In this document: positions 11,430 through 21,013 of the stretch, piece by piece | Numbering within the stretch: the first letter of the stretch is position 1 | Layout: each line of letters begins with the position of its first letter | NCBI GenBank assembly: GCA_920105625.2 | Contig: OV050030.1 | Location: forward strand, 62,346,322 to 62,410,321 | Direction: 5' to 3' | DNA length: 64,000 nt | From: Clusia tigrina | Lineage: Eukaryota > Arthropoda > Insecta > Diptera > Clusiidae | Notes under the pieces: model-generated | What the model was told of the DNA's origin: nothing | Database searches by the model: none | The model's input: the letters and a program-made list of their open reading frames with translations, nothing else | Translations under genes and position numbers: made by a program

Positions 11430-12332
11430 TTACCATCTCGTGAAGATCGTTAAACTTTTGCTCGCACTCGCATCTGTGAATATTTTACTGGTAAACGTTA
11501 TTTTCATTGACAGCTCCGCTTGTAAAGTCCAGCCCAGTCTTGTTTTGGATGCAATAGGTTGTCCCCAGGTTCCTTCTTTTATATTCAGTGGGATTGCTAG
11601 CAGCCAGTTATCGGAACTGATCAATATCTTCGGCCTTGCATTATAATATGATGAAATTGGTAGATTATTCAAATGCGGGTAGGCATTTCGTAATTTACTC
11701 ATATCAAGTGATTGTATCGGAAGCTCCAAATTGGACACTGAGTGCACATTTTTTACAGCGTATTTTACCCCGTTTGATGAGTTGGAAATCTGGAATGCAG
11801 TTCTCATGGAGGAATCTTCAGTTCGTGTCACATCACTTGTCCATTTTAAACATAGAGGATCTTTTTCGTCTTTCAGATCCAATTCTTCAAACATGTCCTG
11901 ATCTATGAGAGTAACTGATGAACCTTCATCTAGGAAAGCGAATGTGTCGGCGGAAAATGTTGGCGTGTGTATCCGTATAGGAATAATTCTAAAGAATGGT
12001 CTCGCATACATTTGATTATCGTCGTGTGCATTAATTTCTTCTCTCCTTATTCGACTCTGACGATGTTCCGGTCTATGGATTGGCATCTCCCGATGTAACA
12101 GTTGATTGTGTTGCAGCTGACAATTGTTGACTCCACATTTCCTTTTGAGAAAATACTTTCGGCGATGCGGGTTGAGACATTGTCGGCACAACTGATTGCT
12201 CTTGACTACTTCCCATCTTTGCTCTGTCGATAAATTGGCGAAAGTAGAACACTGTGATAGTCTATGACCGTGGCCCTTGCACACAATACACTGGGTCATT
12301 GGTGGTGTATTAGCTTCGGTATGAGTGTTCAT
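11430..12332 (-). pseudogene. BEL/Pao gag C-terminus (zinc knuckle) and protease
   Basis: An open 300-codon frame begins with a CCHC knuckle, CIVCKGHGHRLSQC (residues about 15-28), and a second Cys-rich segment of the kind seen in BEL/Pao Gag. The aspartic protease signature follows as AFLDEGSSVTLID near residue 131, where DEGSS replaces the more usual DSGSS. It ends with a TRLGWTLQ segment typical of the protease to RT linker. The knuckle packages element RNA and the protease matures Gag-Pol. The piece is open by itself but out of frame with its neighbours. Confidence 0.92.
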
Positions 12333-13304
12333 AACAAATTTCTTCTTTTACATATCGGTGATATGATTGTACTAGCCGCTTCAGCTATCTGGAATAACCA
12401 GTCACTGAATGCTTTTACGGCAGGTGTTTTATTATCTTTCGCTAGCATTGCCCAACTTATCTTGTAAGTGTTGGGAAGTTCCTCTATAAATTCATTGACT
12501 AGCAATGGATTATCGAGATGTGATCCCAGTTGGCAAGTTTCCATGGTGGCGCAAATATTTTGAACACCCAGTGAGAATTCAACTATTGCTTCTAATTTAT
12601 TTTTTAGAGGTGGCATTCTCCGGATCTTTTCAATTGCACTTTCCAAAATGTGTTCCGGTCGACCGAAAAACATTCTCAGTGTTCTGATTATATCGGGTAC
12701 CAGTGCTGGTAGAAGCAATTTGTTACACACCATATCTCTTGCTTTTCCTCTTCGACTACTTTGTAGACGGATGAGGCTTTCCGCATTAGTCTATCCCGCT
12801 ATAGCTGTGCTATTTTCGTAGCTGCTTATAAATAGGGGCCACTCTTCGGGGTCACCGGAAAATTTTGGCAGCTCTCGTGGCAGCACCTGACGCGTAGCTA
12901 TTTGCGCTGATGTCAAAGTTGAAAATCCCGCGTTTAGTGGCGGCATATTTGTTCGTAAACAGTTATTAGAATCAAATCCCTCGGACATATTTAGCAACTC
13001 GTTATCTTTGAAGATAATTTTGCTGAAGCTGCATTTCTTCTTCCAACAACGCCAATTTGAGCTCTTGTTGCCTGTGAAAATTTTCAGAATTAGTTTTTTC
13101 TGCTTGATTTTTACTTACGCCGTCACTTGAGTGTTGTTGTTCGAATTGTAGTTGCGATTTTCCGCGGGTCGATTGGGGTTGCGTTAATGAAAGTAGTAGG
13201 AACGATATGCGTGGATAAGTGACGCTAGCGTTTTGTGCTCTGCCGACGGTGGTAACTGACGGCGGCTTTACTTCACTGCTGTTGCCACGGCTGCTGTGGG
13301 GCAT
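12329..13304 (-). pseudogene. BEL/Pao gag N-terminal part
   Basis: Three successive minus-strand pieces make up Gag. The first, 13304-13002, is rich in Gln, Ser and Lys, with a coiled-coil-like ELKLALLEEEMQLQQ stretch. The second, 12997-12791, carries LPKFSGDPEEWPLFISSYE, the DUF1759 core of Pao Gag. The third, 12733-12329, has ALVPDIIRTLRMFFGRPEHI and a CQLGSHLDNPLLV-type helix. A segment between about 12790 and 12735 is disturbed. Gag assembles the virus-like particle. Confidence 0.88.
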
Positions 13305-13339
13305 GTCAGCTTTCTGACATTTGTTTGATTTCGTGACGA

Positions 13340-13982
13340 ATCCTTTCGCATATACGTATTGGTTTTTATTGCCGTATTGAATTGATCCTGGCTCTTCACA
13401 CAGGCATCACAGTTCCAACTAACGTCGGCTATATCGTCGCTAACTCCGACGCACTAGAAATGATACCACTGGTCGCACTTATCGCATTGCACCATGCAAT
13501 CAGTTTCTTCGCCAGCGCACTCCCCACATATATTTTTATTGTCCATATTTGTTAATATGATTCACTTCTTGATATACTCGTATATGTGTATTTCTTTAAA
13601 AGAGTTGTTTCTTCGGATTTTAGTTAATAAAATGGAAACGAACGGCCTTTTAGTACACTTAAAAACGTTTGCTTTATTCTTCTGTTCAATTTGTTTTTTC
13701 CTTCTATAATTAATTTTTTATATTTGTAATAATTTTTCCGTTTTCAGTGAACTTTCAAAGAAATACGTCCGCCTTTGTCCAATATTCAGCCAAAATCGAC
13801 CTACCGTTTGAATTCCCGTTTTGACCGCTTATTTGTGCTTTACATATGTAATATGTATGTATGCATACATACATATTACATATTTAAAGCAAAAGGTATA
13901 TAATGCAGGATAGCTAATTCATGGTGTTAACAGGGCGGCGGAAGTTTTGACATAATTTATTTATATAATTTCGACGGTAACA
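13340..13982 (-). repeat. BEL/Pao 5' LTR
   Basis: This is the upstream LTR in the sense of transcription (minus strand). It begins TGTTACC at 13982 and ends near 13340, after which the sequence TCGTCACGAAATC follows at the place of the primer-binding site; I could not match that to a particular tRNA. It carries the same internal palindrome (13836-13891) as the other LTR. Confidence 0.95.
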
Positions 13983-14726
13983 CGTCGTGTGACCGCTACG
14001 GACGCTAGCAGCGAAAAAGAGTTTCTTTTCTCTGTGTTCTCGGGGCGGCAGTCCCATGCCTGCCGATGGCTTTTTACAAAGAATGTTAAAATAGAGGATT
14101 ACGCCATGCGCAGGTCCGCTATTCCTCTCTCGACAAAAACTCAGCACAGCTGATTGGCTGTGACATCACATGGCACTTAAAAATATTTTGTGATATGAAA
14201 AATGCATGTTCAAAGGCAATAATTCGAATATTAAAGGGTTTTTATTTATTTTGAATTATATATAAGTTAACCTGAAATTAAACGAGCATAATTTATATTT
14301 ATATTATATATTATATTATATAATATATAATTATATTTGTAAGCAAAGCATTTAATCCGAATACGTGGCGAATTTGCATGGAATATTTTGATGAAGACTT
14401 CATAGAGAAGAATTTGAATATTGAAATGGGCAAGTATTTTTTGAAAATATACTAATTCAATTTTAAAAATAATTAATACAGGATTTGGAATGAGAAGGTT
14501 TTTAAAACCGGGTACTAGTCCATCTTTGAACAAAAATATAGAGCCCATAGCACAAGTTCGACTGAATGGCTGCAAAGGCTGAATAATAAAAAAGTGGTTG
14601 CTTTACTTCTACAGGAGTCAAGTTTAATATTTTATTTATCTATTGTAAATATATAAACTGAACAAAATTTGTTTAGCTGAAGCCTTTGTATTTATTACTA
14701 CATTAATATGCATGCATATGTGTATC
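13983..14726 (+). repeat. Copy 2 of the foldback-like repeat family
   Basis: After the BEL element the interrupted repeat continues. The AGGATTACGCCATGCGC arm follows at about 14095, then GCTGATTGGCTGTGACATCAC, then the GATATGAAAAATGCATG block and an AT-rich stretch. From about 14490 a segment is shared with the reverse complement of 48240-48480 (TTTAAAACCGGGTACTAG...GGCTGCAAAGGCTGA). It holds no coding region. The shared order across 1.5, 14 and 47-48 kb defines one long repeat unit. Confidence 0.75.
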
Positions 14727-14739
14727 TGTAACTATCTAT

Positions 14740-15426
14740 TTTTTTTTTTTTTATAATTCAACATGGATTTATTTATTGCATCTTTTCAATCGAAACCATT
14801 TATAATTTTACAAAGCTTACAGCTAATAAATAAATTGATGCTCCGCGCCAGTGCTTAGAGCAGTTTTAGTTCAAGTATTATGTAAATTATCTAGAAAAAA
14901 TAAAAATAAAAATATAACTATAAAGAAACTCTATTTTTAAAAAGGTGGCCTTTTAAGTCGAGATGTATTCATCCTTTGAAGCAGATTCCTTGCTAGTTCG
15001 TTAGGATGACACTGAAGTTTGGATTGGTATTTTGTTTTTAAAACTGCTAGTTCTTCTTCAACAGGTGCTATATTAAGGTCGCGGTGAATATTTTCGTTTC
15101 TGACGAATTTTCGATTGAGCCCTTTGAATTATTTGCAAATTTGATGCACTAATAGTGCCCCATATCTGAATACCATAAGTCCACATCGGTTTAATTACAG
15201 CCTTGTATATAAGTACTTTATACTCCAATCGCAGTTTTGATTTTCGGTTGGTAAGCCAATACAAGGAACTTGCCTTGAGTTTCATTTGCATTTTCTTGGC
15301 TTCTATGGATATGTGAGCCGTCGTTCGAACTGCACTCCTAAATATTTAACCTCTGTTGCTTGCGGGATTGCAATGCCATTTAAAGAGACTGCCGGATTAG
15401 AACTGGGCTTAAGAGTAAATGTCACA
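14740..15426 (-). pseudogene. 5'-truncated Jockey-clade retrotransposon copy
   Basis: The minus strand encodes the end of a Jockey reverse transcriptase: AIPQATEVKYLGV (about 15340), the LYWLTNRKSKLRLEYKVLIY helix, KPMWTYGIQIWGT and a degenerate C-terminus. It matches the end of the intact Jockey at 58493-63137 in order. A poly(T) run at 14740-14752 is the poly(A) tail on the minus strand. A 13-bp direct repeat, TGTAACTATCTAT, flanks it at 14727-14739 and 15427-15439, proving target-primed insertion of a short cDNA. Confidence 0.95.
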
Positions 15427-15667
15427 TGTAACTATCTATGAACATAAATATATAAATAAAATAAATAAATTATAAAATAAATAAAATACATATGTACATG
15501 TATTTTTTATTCCCATTGACGCACCTATTATGTAGAGGAGAAATCAAATTCACGAATTTTTTACCTTGTCTAAACACTTTCTTGACAAACTGTATATGTT
15601 CTTATGTACGAGTATGTACATATGCCACCTTGTTTTGTGGTTACATTTTTCAATTAACAAAATCAAC

Positions 15668-15988
15668 TTACATGCATACATACATATGAGGGTATACTGG
15701 TGTTGGGTATAATAAAAATGCATAAAATTTGTTTTTACCTAGTAAAAGGGTTAGTAAGGCACCAGACTTCAAATATTTTTTTCCAATACATGATCGGTCG
15801 AAGTGGCGACTACAGATTCGCGTATTATTTTTTAAATTGCCTGGTTCAATTTTTGTATTTTGGCACCACGCCCTTAGAAGAATAGCATTACCATCTGGAT
15901 ACCGGAAAAGTTGAATTTCTGAGGAATTTCTCCCAACACAATTCGGCATTATGCATTCCTGCAAATGCTTATAACGTTTGCTTGACAT
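15668..15988 (-). CDS. THAP zinc-finger exon, probable donor at 15739/15738
   Basis: The frame starts at ATG 15988 and gives a complete THAP-like C2CH finger: CIMPNC near residue 13, FRYP, then RAWCQNT with the conserved Trp, then CSRHF, and an AVPTIF-like end LKSGALLTLLLG (about residue 84). THAP fingers bind DNA and occur in host regulators and in P-type transposases. At 15739/15738 the minus strand reads ACTAG then GTAAAAAC, a good splice donor placed right after the domain. The open frame beyond it to 15668 is probably intron. No second exon is recognisable downstream, where a Jockey copy and repeats follow. It could be a host gene exon or a P-like transposon remnant. Confidence 0.65.
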   Translation of the reverse strand: MSSKRYKHLQECIMPNCVGRNSSEIQLFRYPDGNAILLRAWCQNTKIEPGNLKNNTRICSRHFDRSCIGKKYLKSGALLTLLLGKNKFYAFLLYPTPVYPHMYVCM

Positions 15989-16142
15989 TCTCCTTTAAAA
16001 AAACAAAATCAAAAACGAAACTTTTTGCGCACTTCAAAAATTCGCCTAAGCAACAATTATCACACTTGTTCTATATCCTACCCAAGATCAACCAAGTTGT
16101 TATCATGTTCATACAAATGCAAATATAAAGAATAAAACCTAA

Positions 16143-16475
16143 ATTTATTTTATTTATTTATTTATTAACTGCTTATATCCTATGTAAAATAAAATATAAA
16201 CTTGATTTTTGAAGCTATAGCTACTAGGCCTTAAGCTAACTTAAATATTAATATAGGGGGAGTACATAAGTATCGATTTGAGGAGATGAGTGAAATTGTA
16301 TAATTAGTATGAGTATATAGAGTGGGGTTGATTACATTGCTATAGGAGATATAATATGTTTCCTTTTTTTAGGAAATTGATTATTGCATTGATGTTGTCT
16401 TGGTCAGATAGTGAAAGGATGTTTGTGAGGCTTCTGTTTTGGAAAATTTGAAGTCTTAGATTATTGAAGAATGTA
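16143..16475 (-). pseudogene. I-like non-LTR element, ORF2 end and (TAAA)n tail
   Basis: The last about 45 codons of ORF2 lie here, including RSLTNILSLSDQDN and INFLKKGN, ending at TAG 16340-16342. A 3' untranslated region follows, with a tail of TTTA units on the plus strand at about 16143-16167. It is the continuation of 19583-22366, cut off by the DNA transposon at 16476-19580. Joining at a single TA restores the frame across a C-x2-C...H...C zinc cluster. Confidence 0.9.
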
Positions 16476-16665
16476 CATTAGGGTGACATTAATTTTCAAA
16501 AGTTTGATTTTACCAAGTCTCACCCCCCAAATCGGTTCAGTTTTATGAAAAAAAAATACAAAAAAATTTCATAGCGATAAGTTGAGATTTGGGCGTGCGC
16601 CCACCCTTCAAAGTTTTATACGAGCCTTAACGTATGAACTATATTGATATTTTGTTCATATATAT
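16476..16665. repeat. Left terminal inverted repeat of the 3.1-kb transposon
   Basis: This arm pairs with 19391-19580. The outer 30 bases are more diverged than the inner 130, which contain the GGGCGTGCGC motif. The transposase frame ends about 80 bp inside it, at 16746. Confidence 0.88.
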
Positions 16666-16745
16666 ATATTTTTTTTAAATTTAAATTGTTTTACAAGAAA
16701 GTAGAAAAAGTTCTATATTCATTTTTTATAAAATGTTTATTAAAA

Positions 16746-19014
16746 TTAAAGTACTTTTGATATAGTCGATTTATTTGAATTTGGGAAACATTTGCGATAG
16801 TCCGTCACAACTTGCATAAGAAATTGTGTTTGCTCTTCGTTTTAGTCAGAAGTTAATTGTAATATTCTATTAATTTAACTCCTCTTTCTGCCACATCATT
16901 TACTACTTTTAATTTGTTTAGATATACAAATGCGCTTTGATAGCATTCATGGGTTGGCCATATTGAAGGGTCTTATTCCAAAAAAGATTTATCAATATTA
17001 AATCTTTCGAAAAATCTTGCTGTTGTGGAAGAAACAAATTGTTCAAGTCCATTATCAATTACATCTGCAATTCTTTCTTTTTTTAAAATCACGAGTTTTA
17101 TTATTTTTGCATTTTCATTTTGCAAAGCAGCTTTCATTTTTTTTTTTTTGTGTCAGCAGAAACATTATTGTCAAAGAAAGCAAATGCTATAGATTCTAAG
17201 CCTAAGTACCATAGATGATTTAAAAACTTTTTTATAGATACTTGCGATATATCTGCATCAATTTTTTCGAAATTATGAAGTCTATTTAAAAATGTAAAGT
17301 CCGTATTTAGTGCTTTTATGGCTGAAGGAGCAGAAAACCAAGCCTCTATGTATATTTGGATTATAAAAATACAAATTTTACGCAATCCTGCCAGTTGAAT
17401 CTCTGATAAAGCAAATTCCTTCCGCAACAAAAATATTTTCAAGCTATAAATGGCTTTTGCCATCCACCGTGCATGATGAAAAGCTCCTGGTGATCTTATC
17501 ATTACGTTTGCTTTGGACTTTTTCAATTTTTCGCCAAGAAACATCAGGACAAGCTCCAAAAGCTCTTTATAATCTTCTCTAGGCTGCTTCTCACTCAAAA
17601 CATTATTTACAAAATTTATTATTCTGGTTTTTGACCCTTGCAAATGATACATAGCTAATTCATCTTGAATTCCAGCCTGCCAATTGTTTATATTCAAATT
17701 GTTCCACGATTTTTTAAAATTTTCAAATAATTTTACGAAGGGACTTGTACTGCAGTCAAATTTGGTTTCAAAAACACTTTTCAATATAATTTCGTAAATG
17801 TGATGTCTACAAGGCAGCCAAAAAAGTTCTCTATTTAAGGATTTTTCAAGTAACATGCATGTACCTTTCAAGTGCCCAGTATTGACCGCAGTTGTATCGA
17901 ACACAATGCATTTAATTTCTCTTTGTAGACCCCATTTGGAAATACAATTATAAACAGCATCGGCTTGTTCTGTTCCTGAACCACATTTCATTGCAGGTAT
18001 TTCCAACAACTGTTCCATCTCTCCACTAGATATGACTATAGGAAGTCTATCAACATTTGCATTGCCCGTTAATGCTGGTAAAAGTTTACCATCCCAATGT
18101 AATGTTATAATGTCTTGTTTATTCAATTTAAAATTTTTTGTAGTTCCAACGCTCTTTTCTTACGCATCTTTTCTCTTGCCATATGAATTGAAGATCTATT
18201 AATGATGTAGTCAGCAATGTCTTTTCCTAATGATTGCAATACAGCAGAAATAATGTGAACAGCATTTCTGTTACTTATTTTGCAATAATCTAATGCAATA
18301 GCTAATTTTGGAGTAATAATTGTTTGTTTTACTCTTGCATTTTTTGAGCGAACTTTAACAATTTCATCGTGGGACTCTGTGGCTTGAAAACTTTGAACAC
18401 TTTCAGATGATGACTGAAATTGCACGGTTTCACCTTGAACATAAAAAAAAAATTACCTCTATTATAGAAAAGTTCATTAATAATCTAAGTTCATTATAAA
18501 TCTTACTTATAATATTTTGTTCACGTTTATTACGTTCAACTCGCTTTAACTTAATCTGTTCGCGGTGTTCAGCTTGAATCTCCATTTGAAGTGTCTTATA
18601 ATCAATTCCGTACATATATCCTGGTCGACCTTCCTGCCTCTGGCTTATCAAGAATGCTTTATCTTTAATTCTAAGGCATTTGCATGCGCCACGTCAAAAA
18701 TTTGTTCTAAGCTTTCAACCCAGGTCTTTTCTTTGTTTTTCTGGTTATCTGTATTTCTTCCACAACTTTTTTTTAAATTCGTCCATTCTGTATGTAATTT
18801 TTCCAGTTTTGCAATGCAATGTTGCTTTTTCCCAAAAAATCAAAAGTTCTTCAATAACTAACTTAGCACTTTCTCGTAAACTCATATTTACAACACTCCA
18901 ATTAAAAAACAACACCTTTATTACTTCTTTTTTTGAAGGTAACTTGGAACCCGTAAGTTGATTAGAGGCATAGCCAATCAAATAATATTTTTCGCGTAAT
19001 GATCTTGCACTCAT
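16746..19014 (-). pseudogene. Transposase-like protein of an unnamed insect family
   Basis: From ATG 19014 the pieces read SLREKYYLIGYASNQLTGSK and SLRESAKLVIEELLIFW (19014-18745), an MISQRQEGRPGYMYGID helix (18651-18430), and ISNRNAVHIISAVLQSLG with INRSSIHMAREKMRKKRA (18425-18123). A 330-codon core follows (18126-17134) with TLHWDGKLLPALTG, KCIVFDTTAVNTG, ELFWLPCRHHIYEIIL and SPGAFHHARWMAKAIY. The C-terminus continues past an A run with TTARFFERFNIDKSFLE and VVNDVAERGVKLI, to a stop at 16746. The conserved Asp and CRHHIYE motifs suggest an RNase H fold nuclease. I recall similar unannotated proteins in other invertebrates. There are about four frame lesions and two stops. Confidence 0.75.
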
Positions 19015-19390
19015 TTTAGTAATCTTATTTTGTCAGAACAATAGGAAAGAATAAACTCGAATGAATTAATCATGAAATAAATCACAATTTTTGCTACGTT
19101 TCTTTTGCTTCAATGGAAAATAGCGGTACTAGCTTTTTGTTAACATTATTGCTTGCTCATTTTTTGCGTATTTAACATAAAAATAATTTTGTTTTTTTCA
19201 TGTGTTGCACAACATTTTTTTTCCTTTGATGGCAGACGTCATTTATACAAGTCGCGTTTATAACGTTTATTTTAGGGGGGATTTGAAATCTTGCTGCCTT
19301 TTGACTAGAATTAAATTAAATAATTTAAAAATCAAAGGTACAACTTATAATAATAGCATTTTAGGCTCAAAAGACATTTTAAAAATATAT

Positions 19391-19580
19391 GACCAAAATA
19401 TCAATATAGTTCATACTGTAAGACTCATATAAAACTTTGAAGGGCGTGCGCACGCCCAAAACTTAACTTATCGCTATAAAATTTTTTTGTAATTTTTTTT
19501 TCATAAAACAGAACCGGGGGGTGAGACTTAAAAAATTTGATAAAAAAAATTTTTCCATATAACAGAATGTCACGCTAATG
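19391..19580. repeat. Right terminal inverted repeat of the 3.1-kb transposon
   Basis: Reverse complement of the left arm over about 185 bp. Its tip is AATGTCACGCTAATG next to the flanking TA. Confidence 0.88.
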
Positions 19581-19582
19581 TA

Positions 19583-20990
19583 CAGGATGTTAGGATATGT
19601 ATGATTGAGATGGGCTGATTATAGTTGCAGAAATGACATGTTGAAGAGCTTTTATCAAAAAGGTGTTTATGGGTAAGCAGGATGTGACCCAGGCGCAGTT
19701 TAATTAATTTAGAGAAAGTAGAACGGGGTAAAAGGGTATCGAATTTATAATAACCGAAGTCGTATAGTGAGGAAGATAGTTTGGGTGGCTTTTTGATTTC
19801 AAAATTTTTTTGATGGGTGTCTACAGTGGGGAATCGTTAGCGAGGATAATAAATTTTTTTAGTTTGGCGAGTGAAAGTTGATATCTGATTTCTAGAGGAT
19901 TAATTTTTGATTCGAAGAGTATGTTGTTGATGGGTGTCGATTTTAAGGCACCTAGAGTCATTCTTAGAGCGGCGTGATAGATTGTTTTAATTTTGTATCG
20001 TTTTGACGGTGGAGCGCTACCATAGAGAAAGAGGCCATAATCAATTTTAGACATAATTGTCGAGTTAATGACAGTTATTAAGGTTAGATGATTACAGTTA
20101 TATTTTTTGCTCGATAGACACTTATTATATTAAGATATTTCGAAAGAGATAGAAGGAGGGTTTCAATGTGGTCATTCCATGTATATTTTCTATTAAATGT
20201 AATGCCAAGAACTTGTAGTTTATCTACTAACGTAGATTTGGACTGAGTTTGAGATTATTTGTAATTTGCAAGATTGTTTTCTGCAAAAGTGAATGTATTT
20301 ACATTTTGAGATTGAGACTTCTACACCTGAGTATTCACACCAAGTTAGGATATCGTTAAGTAGAGGGGTACTGTCTAGTGTATGGGATTTTTTATTGTAT
20401 TTCTTTTTTATAATCTGATAGTCGTCTGCGTAGGCACAAAAGTCGAATTGTTTGTGGATGGCTATTGTTTTATTTAATTTATTGGAAGCTATTAGAAAAA
20501 GTATAACTGATAGGGGCGAGCCTTGCGGAATTCCGTTGTATAGAGGGAGAGTGGATGAGTAGTGAGTAGTTTATCAGTTATAGTGTGGATACCTATTTTG
20601 TCAAAGGCTTTAGCGAAGTCAAGTGAGATAACTGAGGAATGGTTTTTAGTCGTGAGGGAAGATGATATCAGATAGTCTAGCATAACTTGGTTGTCTGATA
20701 CTGATTTCTCTTTTTTGAAACCGGATTGTCAACTATCGATTATATTATTATAAGATACAAACCACCATAGTCGATTTGGTACTATCTTATCTAGAAGTTT
20801 TGCGCAACTAGAGTTTAGGGATATGGGTCTGTAGGATGTTATGCGTGATTTGTCTGCGGAGGGTTTTATTAGTGGGATGATTTTGCTAGTTTTATAGTTC
20901 TGAGGTATGCAGTGGTTGAATATATTATTATATAAATTTACAAGTCGATGGGAAACTGAATGATGTAGGTGTTTTAGCAAGGGGTAGGAA
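19583..20990 (-). pseudogene. I-like non-LTR element, reverse transcriptase and C-terminal region
   Basis: The minus strand holds RT in order: KIIPLIKPSADKSRITSYRP and ISLNSSCAKLLDKIV (20980-20729), VISLDFAKAFDKIGIHT (about 20620), and a CAYADDYQII box at 20421-20432 with both catalytic Asp. Then comes MSKIDYGLFLYGSA (20054) and the late CHFCNYNQPISIIHILTSC zinc cluster beside the transposon at 19581. Several stops and frame changes interrupt it. The RT copies element RNA at the target site. The segment between 20430 and 20054 is badly eroded. Confidence 0.9.
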
Positions 20991-21013
20991 ATTCTATCTA
21001 TACCGGGAGTTTT

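Larger units (their letters stand above)
7512..13982 (-). mobile_element. BEL/Pao LTR retrotransposon, 6.47 kb
   Basis: Two 643-bp LTRs lie exactly 5828 bp apart with no net indel and only about seven substitutions counted by eye. Between them, on the minus strand, are gag, protease, reverse transcriptase, RNase H and integrase in the order of BEL/Pao. The purine-rich stretch GCGAGGGGGAGAAA lies directly before the downstream LTR. The element sits in a foldback-family repeat (7405-7511 and 13983 onward). A clean 5-bp target duplication is not visible because the outer edge at 7512 looks damaged. The young LTRs contrast with several coding lesions. Confidence 0.95.
16476..19580 (-). mobile_element. 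Unclassified DNA transposon, 3.1 kb, long TIRs, TA target duplication
   Basis: The ends are inverted repeats of about 185 bp (16476 to about 16665 and about 19391 to 19580). They share CATTAG(G/C)GTGACATT at the tips, then AAGTCTCACCCCCC, TTTTATGAAAAAAAAAT, ATAGCGATAAGTT and GGGCGTGCGC blocks. TA flanks both sides (16474-16475, 19581-19582). Deleting the element plus one TA restores the reading frame of the I-like host element, so the boundaries are exact. It carries one transposase-like gene on the minus strand. The TA duplication excludes a normal hAT element, which makes 8 bp. Confidence 0.9.

Noticed and set aside
16746..19014. Ordinary hAT transposase
   Set aside because: The Asp and CRHH motifs look hAT-like, but the proven 2-bp TA duplication and 185-bp ends do not fit hAT.
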